The translations under genes and the position numbers were made by a program. Below, piece by piece: positions 52,246 to 61,143 of a stretch of 64,000 nt of DNA. Source of the DNA: Actinomycetales bacterium (lineage in GTDB: Bacteria; Actinomycetota; Actinomycetes; Actinomycetales; Dermatophilaceae). How positions within the stretch are numbered: the first letter of the stretch is position 1; each line of letters starts with the position of its first letter. Under the pieces are notes generated by a model, which worked only from the letters and a program-made list of their open reading frames with translations, did not search any database and was not told the origin of the DNA. Location: positions 1 to 64,000 of the forward strand of contig JADJVI010000020.1 of NCBI GenBank assembly GCA_016710645.1. The letters are read 5' to 3'.

Positions 52246-52315
52246 CCGGGTTGCCTCGGATCCTCGCCGTCAGTCGTGACCGTCAGTCGTGCTCGGATCC
52301 GTTGAGGACCCGGCA

Positions 52316-52344
52316 AGCATAGGGGAGGATCGGACGACCGGCAA
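52316..52344 (-). promoter_or_regulatory. Promoter of the tRNA Glu-Asp-Phe operon
   Basis: On the minus strand TTGCCG (52339-52344), a 17-bp spacer and TATGCT (52316-52321). A leader of about 65 bases would precede tRNA-Glu and contains the direct repeat CGTCAGTCGTG (complement side, 52268-52278 and 52281-52291). Confidence 0.6.
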
Positions 52345-52441
52345 AATCGTTGTCGACGCCGGCGCATCACCCTCGCTGACGCGCCAATTCGAGCGCGCAA
52401 CACCCTGTCCGAGAGGTCAGCCCGTGGGCCAGAGTGGACCC

Positions 52442-53677
52442 ATGACCCAGCGGCAGGTGCCTCGGTGGAACGACCTCAAGCCGATGCTCGGAGTGCGCAA
52501 ACCCGACCTCAACGCCACTCGCCGACGGCTCGCGCAGGCGCTCACCATCGCCGACCTGGCCCGCCTGGCCCGGCGCCGAGCCCCCCGTGCGGTCTTCGAC
52601 TACGTCGACGGGGCGGCCGAGAGCGAGACCTCGCTACACCGCTCCCGCGCGGCCTTCGAGTCGGTCGAGTTCCAGCCGCAGATCTTGCGCGATGTCTCCG
52701 ATCTGTCCACCGAGACGACCATCCTCGGTCGCCCCGCTGGTGTCCCGTTCGGGTTCGCTCCGACGGGGTTCACCCGCCTGATGCACCAAGCGGGGGAGGT
52801 GGCGGTCGCGCGGGTGGCGGGGCGGCACGGCATACCGTATGCCGTGTCGACGCTCGGCACCTCGACTCCGGAAGCCGTCGCGGCGGCCGCCCTGCCGGGC
52901 ACCCGGCTGTGGTTCCAGCTTTACGTATGGCGCGACCGGGCTGCTGCCGAGGACCTCATGGCGCGGGCCGACGCAGCGGGTTACGAGGCGCTGGTCCTCA
53001 CCGTCGACGTGCCGGTGGCCGGCGCTCGGCACCGCGACGCGCGCAACGGCCTGTCGGTGCCGCCCGCGCTCAGCGCTCGCACGCTGGTCGACATCGCGAG
53101 TCACCCGGCCTGGTGGTTCGACGTATTGACCACGGAGGCCATCGATTTCGCGGCGCTCAGCGGCTGGGACGGCACGATCGGCGAGAAGCTCAACGCGCTC
53201 TTCGACCCGACCATGACGCTCGCGGATCTCGACTGGGTGCGCCAACACTGGCGAAAACCCTTGATTGTCAAAGGAATCCAGACCGTGGCCGACGCCGAGG
53301 CCGTGGTCGCCGCGGGCGCGGACGCGATCGTGCTGTCCAATCACGGTGGGCGGCAACTGGATCGGGCTCCCGTGCCGCTGGCCTTGCTGCCGCAGGTGCG
53401 CTCCGCGCTCGGCCCCGACGTCGAGATCATCGTCGACTCAGGGATCCGGTCTGGAGGCGACATCGTCGCGGCCCTGGCCCTCGGTGCCGACAGCACGCTG
53501 GTGGGACGCGCCTATCTCTATGGGTTGATGGCTGGCGGCGAGGCCGGGGTCGAGCGGGTCGCGCAGATCCTCACCGGGGAGTTGCGCCGCACCATGGCGC
53601 TGCTCGGCGTCTCGCACACCGCTGACCTGGCGCCGCACCACGTGCGGATGATCGGCGACGCTGCCAACAACAGCTGA
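52442..53677 (+). CDS. lldD: FMN-dependent alpha-hydroxy-acid (L-lactate) dehydrogenase
   Basis: 411 residues, TIM-barrel flavoenzyme. RRAPRAVFDYVDGAAESETSL near the start, APTGFTRLMHQAGE, LWFQLYVWRD, and the catalytic VLSNHGGRQLD (His, Arg), followed by VDSGIRSGGDIVAALALGA (FMN phosphate). It oxidises L-lactate or a similar 2-hydroxy acid, probably feeding the respiratory chain. ATG 52442 stands six bases after CAGAGT with no ribosome binding site, so it may be leaderless. A 21-bp near-palindrome of two octamers (52826-52846) is read RHGIPYAVS. Confidence 0.87.
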   Translation: MTQRQVPRWNDLKPMLGVRKPDLNATRRRLAQALTIADLARLARRRAPRAVFDYVDGAAESETSLHRSRAAFESVEFQPQILRDVSDLSTETTILGRPAGVPFGFAPTGFTRLMHQAGEVAVARVAGRHGIPYAVSTLGTSTPEAVAAAALPGTRLWFQLYVWRDRAAAEDLMARADAAGYEALVLTVDVPVAGARHRDARNGLSVPPALSARTLVDIASHPAWWFDVLTTEAIDFAALSGWDGTIGEKLNALFDPTMTLADLDWVRQHWRKPLIVKGIQTVADAEAVVAAGADAIVLSNHGGRQLDRAPVPLALLPQVRSALGPDVEIIVDSGIRSGGDIVAALALGADSTLVGRAYLYGLMAGGEAGVERVAQILTGELRRTMALLGVSHTADLAPHHVRMIGDAANNS

Positions 53678-53702
53678 CGGTCAGCCGTCAGCCAGCAAAC
53701 GC

Positions 53703-54752
53703 CTAGCGCTCCGCAGCCCACTCCACGACCCGATCAGCAGACCAGGTCGTGACGATGCGATCGACCGGTACACCCAATCGGGTGGCTCGCTCGGCGCCGT
53801 AGGCCTTCATGTCGAGTTGACCGGGCGCATGCGCGTCGGAGTCGATGGCGAACAGACAGCCGGCGTCCAATGCCACCCGGATCAGGTCATCGGGAGGGTC
53901 GCACCGCTCAGGACGCGAATTGATCTCTACGGCAACGTTATTGGCGGCGCACTCGCCGAACACGGTGACGGCGTCGAACTCCGACTGCGGCCGCGTGCCT
54001 CGCGACCCTTCCACCAGCCGTCCCGTGGCATGCCCCAACACGTTGACCCGCGGGTTCCGGACGGCAGCCAGCATCCGCGTAGTCATGGCTCCACGGGCCA
54101 TCCGTAGCTTCGAGTGCACCGACGCGGTGACGATGTCCAGCCGCTCCAGCAGGGAGGGGTCCTGGTCGAGTGATCCGTCGTCGAGGATGTCGACCTCGAT
54201 TCCGCGCAGGAGCCGAAAGCGTTCTCCCAGAGCGCTGTTGATCGCATCGACGACACCGATCTGCTGAGTCAGGCGCTCAGCAGAGAGTCCGCGAGCGACC
54301 TTGAGGCGCGGGGAGTGGTCGGTCAGCGCCATCCAGTCCTGTCCGAACTCCACGGCGGCCAAAACCATCTCCTGAATCGATGACCCCCCGTCGCTCCAGT
54401 CGGAATGGCTGTGCAGGTCGCCGCGCAACACGGCATACAGGTCCTCACCGCCTGGCGCGAGGAAGCCGGAGTGCTTCTCCTGCAACGACGACAGGTATGC
54501 CGGTAGCTCACCGTGCGCGGCTTCGGTCACCACGGCGGCCGTCGAGGCCCCGATGCCTGGCAGATCCTCCAACGTGCCGGACTCGACCCGGGAGGCGAGC
54601 TCGTCGGACGGCATACGGGCGATGAGGTCGGCCGCGGAACGGAAGGCTTGCACGCGATAGGTGCCCGCGCGGGAGCGTTCCAGCAGCAGCGCGATGCGGC
54701 GCAACGCTTCCAAGGGGGTTGCGCCAGGAGTCAACGCCGTGAGCCCGAGCAT
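53703..54752 (-). CDS. PHP-domain phosphoesterase with helix-hairpin-helix N-terminus
   Basis: 349 residues. Residues ~15-95 resemble the 8-kDa/HhH part of family X DNA polymerases (ALLLERSRAGTYRVQAFRSAADLI, LEDLPGIGASTAAVVTEA). The polymerase palm is absent. Residues ~110-345 form a PHP domain with metal ligands in DLHSHSDWSDG, LTDHSPR, GIEVDIL, SVHSKLR, EINSRPERCDPPDD and DSDAHAP. It resembles PolX-derived PHP proteins and may have exonuclease or phosphatase activity, possibly in DNA repair. Confidence 0.8.
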   Translation of the reverse strand: MLGLTALTPGATPLEALRRIALLLERSRAGTYRVQAFRSAADLIARMPSDELASRVESGTLEDLPGIGASTAAVVTEAAHGELPAYLSSLQEKHSGFLAPGGEDLYAVLRGDLHSHSDWSDGGSSIQEMVLAAVEFGQDWMALTDHSPRLKVARGLSAERLTQQIGVVDAINSALGERFRLLRGIEVDILDDGSLDQDPSLLERLDIVTASVHSKLRMARGAMTTRMLAAVRNPRVNVLGHATGRLVEGSRGTRPQSEFDAVTVFGECAANNVAVEINSRPERCDPPDDLIRVALDAGCLFAIDSDAHAPGQLDMKAYGAERATRLGVPVDRIVTTWSADRVVEWAAER

Positions 54753-54802
54753 CGGCTCACCCTATGTCAGGGGCCATGGGGCCAGCTGGCGGCCAGGGCA
54801 GG

Positions 54803-55456
54803 TCAGCGAGCGGGGACCGGGCCGTACTGCACGCCGTTGACGACCGCCGAGCACGATGCCGAGCGGCCGGCCTTGTTGTCGGTGGCGCTGAGCCGGTAGG
54901 GCCCGGATAGTTTCTCGCTCACTGTCACCGTGCCCGCGGTCACCGAGACAGCCACAGTGCCCGACGCGGTGAAGGTCACGGTCGCGCGCACCTTGGGGCC
55001 CTGCGCCGCGCAGCTGAGCGACACGTTGGAGATGCCAACCGGCGCGGGAGGGGCGGGTGGAGCTGGCGGAGCGGGCGGAGCCGGCGGAGCGGGCGGCGGT
55101 GTGGTGACCGCCGGCTTGGCCGTCGTCTGGATCACCGGGTTGGTGACATCGGGCGGCAGCGGAGGTTCGAGGGTGCCCAGGGGTGCGGTCAGCGACGGCG
55201 TGACGAAGGAGGGCGTGGGCACGACGAAGCTCGCCGTCGGTGCGGCTGCCGCAGCCGTCGCACCTGACCCGCTGGACTGACCGACGGTCGCGTATGCCGT
55301 GGCCTTCGGCGTCCGAATCCCGCTGCCGGACGCCAAGAACCACCACACGCCCAAAACCATCGCCACGACAAGGAGCCCGACCAAGCCGATAACGACGGCC
55401 GCCCGTCGACCTTCGTCCACCTGGTTGGTGGTGGCTGAGAGTCGATGACGTCCCAT
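54803..55456 (-). CDS. Membrane-anchored Pro/Ala-rich protein (paralogue 1)
   Basis: 217 residues. ATG 55456 has GGAG eight bases upstream. A cytoplasmic ~20-residue basic start, one transmembrane helix (AAVVIGLVGLLVVAMVLGVWWFL), a Ser/Thr/Ala/Pro linker with PAPPAPPAPP repeats, and a ~70-residue C-terminal domain (VSLSCAAQGPKVRATVTFTASG...SASCSAVVNGVQYGPVPAR) with two Cys that could pair. The C-terminal domain recurs in the next gene. Unknown function; extracytoplasmic. Confidence 0.7.
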   Translation of the reverse strand: MGRHRLSATTNQVDEGRRAAVVIGLVGLLVVAMVLGVWWFLASGSGIRTPKATAYATVGQSSGSGATAAAAAPTASFVVPTPSFVTPSLTAPLGTLEPPLPPDVTNPVIQTTAKPAVTTPPPAPPAPPAPPAPPAPPAPVGISNVSLSCAAQGPKVRATVTFTASGTVAVSVTAGTVTVSEKLSGPYRLSATDNKAGRSASCSAVVNGVQYGPVPAR

Positions 55457-55574
55457 TGTCTTTCTCCAGATCCCTTCCCCGAGACCGGTCAGCGCACGAT
55501 AGCCGACCGTCCCGGCGGATAGGCAAGCCGCACGTCCCCACGATTTCGGGTGAGGACGGTCACGCCCGGGGAGA

Positions 55575-56093
55575 TCAGGTGGCGGGGATCGGGCCAATGC
55601 TGCGGCTGCCCACGACTCCCAGGCAGGTCGCTTGCAGGTCAGACGTCTCGGCGCTGGCCGTGCTCTGACCTGCGGCGTGGTCGGTCACGGTGCGGACCTC
55701 GCCGGCTCGCACCATCGAGATGATGTCGGTGGGGCTCTCGAAGGTCAGGGTGGCGACGACCTTGTCCGCACTGCGAACGCAGGTGAGCGAGATCTTGGTG
55801 ACGGTGCCGGGCCCGGTGGCGGCGTTGGTGGCCACGCCGGTCGACGGGGCTGGCTGGCTCGCCGTGGGTGCGGGGGATGACGAGGGCGCAGTGGAGGCCG
55901 TGGGGCGGGCTGTGGTCGAGGTCGCCGTCGAGTGGCTTGTTGACGCGGCTGCCGTGCCCGGGGATGTGGAGGTGACGCTGCCGAAGGTCGTCGTCGACGT
56001 CAGTCCCGGGCCGTTGGCGGCCAACGCCAGGGCAGCCCAGGTGACCAGAGCAGCGATGACCGTGACGATGCCCATGGCACCGAATGACGACAT
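55575..56093 (-). CDS. Membrane-anchored Ser/Thr-rich protein (paralogue 2)
   Basis: 172 residues if it starts at the ATG at 56093 (GGTGGA nine bases upstream); 56102 is also possible. One N-terminal helix (MGIVTVIAALVTWAALALAA), a Ser/Thr/Pro linker, and a C-terminal domain KISLTCVRSADKVVATLTFESP...LQATCLGVVGSRSIGPIPAT that aligns with paralogue 1 in its two Cys, the KVxATxTF strand and the GPxPA end. Same strand, 118 bases upstream of paralogue 1. Confidence 0.7.
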   Translation of the reverse strand: MSSFGAMGIVTVIAALVTWAALALAANGPGLTSTTTFGSVTSTSPGTAAASTSHSTATSTTARPTASTAPSSSPAPTASQPAPSTGVATNAATGPGTVTKISLTCVRSADKVVATLTFESPTDIISMVRAGEVRTVTDHAAGQSTASAETSDLQATCLGVVGSRSIGPIPAT

Positions 56094-56263
56094 GGCACGC
56101 ATTCCACCGTCGCCGCCCCCTGGCGGTCGGTGGCGGCCCCCTCTTGGCACGCCCGACACATCGCCAGGATAGCTGCCTGGTCAACCGTTGTCGGCACTGT
56201 GGAGCGGCGTCATTGACGGATCCGATGCGCGGGCACAGGCTGGTAGGCAGGGAGGAGCGATCC

Positions 56264-56830
56264 ATGGGCAGCTTGATCTACGCGGCGAACATCTCGCTGG
56301 ACGGGTTCATCGAGGATGAGTCGGGTGCGTTCGATTGGTCGGTGCCGGACGAAGCCGTGCACGCCTTCTGGAATGAGCACGAGCGGAAGATCGGCACCTC
56401 GCTCTACGGCCGCCGCATGTACGAGACGATGCGGGTCTGGGAAGGCGACGACTGGCTCTCAGATCAGCCGCCAGTCGTCCGCGAGTACGCCGACATCTGG
56501 CGCGACACCGACAAGGTTGTCTACTCGACCTCTCTCGCTGAGGTGTCGACGGCACGCACGCGCATCGAGCGGCGGTTCGATCCCGAGGCGGTGCGTCGGC
56601 TCAAGGCGGAGTCCAGCGCCAATCTCAGCATCGGGGGAGCGGGCATTGCGGCCGAAGCGTTCCGCCACGACCTGGTCGACGAATGCGTGCTGATGGTGTG
56701 CCCGGTCCTCATTGGCGGCGGCAAGCCGGCGCTGCCTCGTGGGGCGCGACTGGACCTCGACCTGCAGGCTTATGACCGATTCGACAACGGCGTGGTCCAC
56801 CTCCGCTACGCGGTGCGGAACCCTCAATAG
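56264..56830 (+). CDS. Dihydrofolate reductase-like (RibD C-terminal domain) protein
   Basis: 188 residues. LIYAANISLDGFIEDESGAFDW at the start, FGRRMYETMRVWE-like (LYGRRMYETMRVWEG), VVYSTSLAEV, NLSIGGAGIAAEAFRHDLVDECVLMVCPVLIGGGKPAL form the RibD_C/DHFR-like fold. Members reduce pyrimidine or pterin-like substrates with NADPH; the substrate is unknown. GGAGGAG eight bases before the ATG. Confidence 0.82.
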   Translation: MGSLIYAANISLDGFIEDESGAFDWSVPDEAVHAFWNEHERKIGTSLYGRRMYETMRVWEGDDWLSDQPPVVREYADIWRDTDKVVYSTSLAEVSTARTRIERRFDPEAVRRLKAESSANLSIGGAGIAAEAFRHDLVDECVLMVCPVLIGGGKPALPRGARLDLDLQAYDRFDNGVVHLRYAVRNPQ

Positions 56831-56864
56831 CCTGACCGATTGGCTGCACCGGCACAGACATCGG

Positions 56865-56936
56865 TGGGCCCCGTGGGACTCGAACCCACAACCTACGGAT
56901 TAAAAGTCCGCAGCTCTGCCATTGAGCTAGAGGCCC
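56865..56936 (-). tRNA. tRNA-Lys(TTT)
   Basis: Minus strand: acceptor GGGCCTC pairs with GGGGCCC (one G-U), D-stem GCTC/GAGC, anticodon loop CTTTTAA (TTT), T-arm GTGGGTTCGAGTCCCAC. CCA is not encoded. A TAGGCT -10-like hexamer lies at 56985-56990 on the minus strand. Confidence 0.95.
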
Positions 56937-57012
56937 CGGCTGGGCCTGCGGGAGTGCGATTTCCCGCGGGGCAGCCAGCGAGAGAGCCTACTTCACTGCT
57001 CACGCACCCCCG

Positions 57013-57043
57013 GGTATGCCGGCCGGTCACCACCCGGCATACC
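57013..57043. terminator. Hairpin of two facing octamers after eccC
   Basis: GGTATGCCGG (57013-57022) and CCGGCATACC (57034-57043) with an 11-base loop, touching the eccC stop codon. Third intergenic hairpin made from an octamer pair. Confidence 0.6.
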
Positions 57044-60000
57044 TAGCCCTGGGTGTCGTGCGCGGAAGGCGACCAGGAGACCTGGATGACCTCGGTGCCC
57101 GCACGGGTGACCAACTGCCCGCGGCCGGGTGCGGCTGGCACGGCGCGCACGTTGCCGACCAGCGCGCCCTCGCCGGGGTCGCCCGCGAGTACGACGCCCG
57201 GCTGGGCCAGGTCGCGCAACGCCGTGACCAAGGGGTCGTAGCTGCGTCCGGCGCCACCGGCCCGCCGCGCGACGGCGACGTGCATGCCGATGTCGGCCGC
57301 CTGGGCGAGCAAGGGCACGACCGAGGCGACCGGGTTGCCCTGGCTGGTGGCGACGAGCTCGTAGTCGTCGACGATGATGAACGCCTCGCGGCCGGTCCAC
57401 CACGAGCGCGAACGCAACTGGTCCGGTGTCACGTCGGGGCCGGGCAGGCGGGTGGCGAGGAACTCGGTGACGCCCTCGATGACATCGGCGGTCTGGTCGG
57501 CGGTGGTGCAGTACTCCGAGACCCATTCGTCGGGGAACTCGCCCAGATGCGCGCGGCGGTAGTCGACGATGAACAACTGCGCCTGGTCGGGGCCGTACTT
57601 GCGCATGACCTCGCGCATGTAGGTGCGCAGCAGGTTGGACTTGCCCGACTGCCCGTCGCCGAAGATCAGCAGATGCGGCTCGCGGGCGACATCGATGCCG
57701 ACCGGGGCCAAGGCCTTCTCGTTGACCCCTAGCAGGACGAGATCGGACCGGGGTGCCCGGCTGCGCACGTCGTCGGCGAGGATCCGCGTGGGCAGCAGAC
57801 GCAGCTTGGGGCCGGTGGGTCCCTGCCACGCGGCAGCCACGGCTGCAACGAGGTGCGCGACGCCGCTGCCGAGGGTGCCGGGTCGACCGTCGCCGTCGAT
57901 CCGCGGGAGCGCGCCGAGGAAGTGGTACTTCGTCGTCGTCACGCCGCGGCCGGGCCGGTCCATGGGGATATTGGCGACGACCTTGCGGTCGATCTCGGAG
58001 TCCATCGCGTCGCCGAGGCGCAGTTCGAACCGCGTCCCGAGCAGATCCCGTATGCCGGTGCGGTAGTCCATCCAGCGGGTCGCCGAGGTCAGCAGGTGGA
58101 CCCCGAAGGTCAAGGCACGCTGGGCCAACACCTGCAATTCGCCTTCCAGGGCGTCGAATTCGGCCCGCAGGGTGCTCCACCCGTCGACGACGAGGAAGAT
58201 GTCGCCGTAGCCATCGTCCGGGCCCTCGCCCGCGGCCCGTCGGGCTCGATAGGTCTCGATGGTGTCGATGCCGTGGGCTCGGAAGAACTCCTCACGGGCG
58301 TCGGTGATGCCGACGACCTCCGCGACGATGCGGCGGACGACATCGGGCTCGGCTCGGGTGCCCACCCCGGCGACATGGGCCAGGTCGCGCAGGCCGGTGA
58401 AGGTGCCGCCGCCGAAGTCGAGGATGTAGAACTGCGCCTCGCGGGGCGAGTGGGTGAGCGCGATCCCCGTGACGATGGTGCGCAGCAGCGTGGACTTGCC
58501 GCTACGGGGTGCCCCGACGACCGCGACATGGCCGGCCGCTCCGGACAGGTCGCAGCGCAGCACTTCGCGCTTCTGCTCGCGAGGCATGTCGACGGTGCCG
58601 ATGGGGAAGCGCAGCGGACCGAGGTGCCGCCATCCCTGCGAGACCAGGCCCAGTGCGGGGTCGGGCGCGAGGTCGGGCAGCAGCGCGTCGAACGTGTCCG
58701 GCACGTCGAGCGGGGCCAGCCAGACCTGGTGGGCTGCCGGTCCGCGTCCGGCCATCCGGTCCACCGCGATGTCGAAGGTCGAGCGTGAGTCGGTCTCGGG
58801 GGCGGCGGCTGCCAGCGCCGCAGCCGAGGCGGCCGCCTCGTGTTCCACCTCGGCTCGCGAGGTCACCAGGCCCGGCAGGAAGGGCAGCACCTCACGCCGT
58901 GCCGACACCGCACTTGCGCCGGCCGCACCAGCCCGCCGCTTCGGAGGCCCCGAGACGTAGGCCGCCTTGAACCGCCAGAGTGAGGACTGGTCGGGCTTGA
59001 GGAAGCCCAGTCCAGGGACCGCGGGCAAGGTGTAGGCATCGCCGACGCCGATGACTGAGCGGGACTCGGACTCGGAGAAGGTCCGCAACCCGATGCGGTA
59101 GGACAAGTGGCTGTCCAGCCCGCGCAGCCGTCCTTCCTCCAGTCGCTGGGAGGACAGCAGCAGGTGGATCCCGAGCGACCGACCCAGCCGGCCGATGGCG
59201 ACGAAGAGGTCGACGAATTCCGGCTTGGCCGAAAGCAACTCGGAGAACTCGTCACAGACGATGAGCAGGCTGGGCAGGGGTTCCAGGTCGGGCCGCTCAC
59301 CCGAGGTGCGGGCCTTCTCATAGTCGCGCAGCGACCCAAAATTGCCCGAAGCCCGGAGCAACTCCTGGCGTCGGGTCATCTCCCCGGACAAAGCGTCCTG
59401 CATGCGGTCGACGAGGGTGAGTTCCTCGGACAGGTTGGTGATGATCGCCGAGACGTGCGGCATGTCGGCCATCCCCGCGAAGGTCGCCCCACCCTTGAAG
59501 TCGACCAGGACGAAGTTGAGGATCTGCGGGGAGTGGGTGAGCGCCAGCCCGAGCACGAGCGTCCGCAACACCTCGGACTTACCCGAACCGGTCGCCCCGA
59601 TGACCAGGCCATGTGGCCCCATGCCCTGCTGGGCGGATTCCTTAATGTCGAGGTTGATCGAGCCGCCGTCGGCGCCCACCCCGATCGGCACCCTTAGCCG
59701 GTCGCGCGGGGGCCGCGAGCGCCAGGTCTGGTCGAGGTTGACCGTGCGGATGTCGCCGATCCCCAGCAGGTCGGTGAGCTCCGACGTGGTCGTCAGGGCG
59801 TCCTCGCGGACCGGACCTTCACCGGCATACAGGGGGGTGAGGCGCCGGGCGAGCGCCTCGGCGGAGGCGATGCTCAGTTGGTCGGCGTAGCCGCGTACCG
59901 GATCGGCGCGGACGACGAGGGCCGTCGCGCGGACCCGGCCGCCCCCGGCGGGTTCCAGGTGCAGGCGCAGCCGGGACTCGTCGCCGACCTCGTCCCACCG

Positions 60001-61041
60001 GTCGGGCAGGTCGAGGATGGTGACCCCCTGGACGCCGTCCTCGGTGATGACTGAATGCCCCGGCGGCACGGCCACGCTGTCGACGACAATGACGATGTGC
60101 GGCGCGACGCTTGCCGCGCTCGACCCGCCAAAGCGCGGCCGTTCGGTCAGGTCGGCCGGCAGCAGAGAGACGAGGTCATCGAGGTCGGTGCACACGAGTC
60201 GGCGCGGGCCGGCCGCGTCGAACTCCCGCCGGCTGTGGGCATGGGGCAGCCACTTGACCCAGTTCCATTCCGGCAGGGCCGCCGGGGTGGTCAGCACGGC
60301 AATGACCAACTGGTCAGGGCCGTGCATGAGCGCGGCTTGGGCCAGCATCGCGCGAGCCTGCGCTCGCACGTGGGCCTCGGCGCCGGTCACCTCGATCCGC
60401 GCGAAGGAGGGCAGCGCCACCGCGGTCGGCAGATCCTGCAGGACCCGGTGGGTATTGAGCAGCCGGTGCAGTGCCGACGCGGCGACCGGGTCGAGCTTGT
60501 CGATGGTGTCGGACTCGGGCGGCACGAGGTCCAGCGCGAGTTGCTGCGGCCCCACGGCATACCGGACGAGCAGGAAGTCGCCGTCCTCGGGCCGGCGTTC
60601 CCAGACCCGGGTGCGGTCCTCGGCGATCGCTGCGAGCGCGGTGGGGGACGGGTGGATCCACGCGAGGGCCTGACGTTGTTGCTGCCCGGCGGTGCGGGCC
60701 ACGTCGCGGATGGTGCGCAGGTAGTTGAGGTATTCGCGCCGGTCGCTGGTGATCTGGGCGGTCTTGCCGGTGCGTGCGCGCCACACCGACACGCCGACAA
60801 AGCCCAGCGTCGCGACGAGGAAACCGCCGGCCATGAGCATGCCGCGGGGCCCGGTGTTGGACATCGCGACGAAGATCACCGACGCCAGCGACCCCACCAT
60901 GGGGATGGCGGTCATGATGAGATTGCTGGCCATGCTCTCGCCGACGAACAGTGGCGGAGGTGGCTGGATCTCCATGCGCCCCTGCGGCATCGGAGGCGGG
61001 TCGATCCGACCCTCCCGGTAGGTCTGCGTCGTGGCGGTCAT
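57043..61041 (-). CDS. eccC: Type VII secretion FtsK/SpoIIIE ATPase EccC
   Basis: 1332 residues, the fused EccCa-EccCb form. Two transmembrane helices lie near residues 35-80 (NLIMTAIPMVGSLASVIFVA, GMLMAGGFLVATLGFVGVSV). Three FtsK-like ATPase domains follow with P-loops GATGSGKSE (~484), GAPRSGKST (~845) and GDGQSGKSN (~1130); domain 1 also has FVLVDFKGGATFAGM and LLIVCDEFSELL. EccC recognises and drives WXG100 substrates through the ESX channel. AGGGGAG precedes the ATG at 61041. Divergent from eccD, 102 bases apart. Confidence 0.93.
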   Translation of the reverse strand: MTATTQTYREGRIDPPPMPQGRMEIQPPPPLFVGESMASNLIMTAIPMVGSLASVIFVAMSNTGPRGMLMAGGFLVATLGFVGVSVWRARTGKTAQITSDRREYLNYLRTIRDVARTAGQQQRQALAWIHPSPTALAAIAEDRTRVWERRPEDGDFLLVRYAVGPQQLALDLVPPESDTIDKLDPVAASALHRLLNTHRVLQDLPTAVALPSFARIEVTGAEAHVRAQARAMLAQAALMHGPDQLVIAVLTTPAALPEWNWVKWLPHAHSRREFDAAGPRRLVCTDLDDLVSLLPADLTERPRFGGSSAASVAPHIVIVVDSVAVPPGHSVITEDGVQGVTILDLPDRWDEVGDESRLRLHLEPAGGGRVRATALVVRADPVRGYADQLSIASAEALARRLTPLYAGEGPVREDALTTTSELTDLLGIGDIRTVNLDQTWRSRPPRDRLRVPIGVGADGGSINLDIKESAQQGMGPHGLVIGATGSGKSEVLRTLVLGLALTHSPQILNFVLVDFKGGATFAGMADMPHVSAIITNLSEELTLVDRMQDALSGEMTRRQELLRASGNFGSLRDYEKARTSGERPDLEPLPSLLIVCDEFSELLSAKPEFVDLFVAIGRLGRSLGIHLLLSSQRLEEGRLRGLDSHLSYRIGLRTFSESESRSVIGVGDAYTLPAVPGLGFLKPDQSSLWRFKAAYVSGPPKRRAGAAGASAVSARREVLPFLPGLVTSRAEVEHEAAASAAALAAAAPETDSRSTFDIAVDRMAGRGPAAHQVWLAPLDVPDTFDALLPDLAPDPALGLVSQGWRHLGPLRFPIGTVDMPREQKREVLRCDLSGAAGHVAVVGAPRSGKSTLLRTIVTGIALTHSPREAQFYILDFGGGTFTGLRDLAHVAGVGTRAEPDVVRRIVAEVVGITDAREEFFRAHGIDTIETYRARRAAGEGPDDGYGDIFLVVDGWSTLRAEFDALEGELQVLAQRALTFGVHLLTSATRWMDYRTGIRDLLGTRFELRLGDAMDSEIDRKVVANIPMDRPGRGVTTTKYHFLGALPRIDGDGRPGTLGSGVAHLVAAVAAAWQGPTGPKLRLLPTRILADDVRSRAPRSDLVLLGVNEKALAPVGIDVAREPHLLIFGDGQSGKSNLLRTYMREVMRKYGPDQAQLFIVDYRRAHLGEFPDEWVSEYCTTADQTADVIEGVTEFLATRLPGPDVTPDQLRSRSWWTGREAFIIVDDYELVATSQGNPVASVVPLLAQAADIGMHVAVARRAGGAGRSYDPLVTALRDLAQPGVVLAGDPGEGALVGNVRAVPAAPGRGQLVTRAGTEVIQVSWSPSAHDTQG

Positions 61042-61143
61042 TGCTCCCCTTCGGCATGATGATCCAGCGGCACTGTATCGGCCGTCGCGACCGCAGCCGC
61101 GCTCGCGGAGGCTCCGCGCCAACCGGGATGAAGGGGGTATGCC

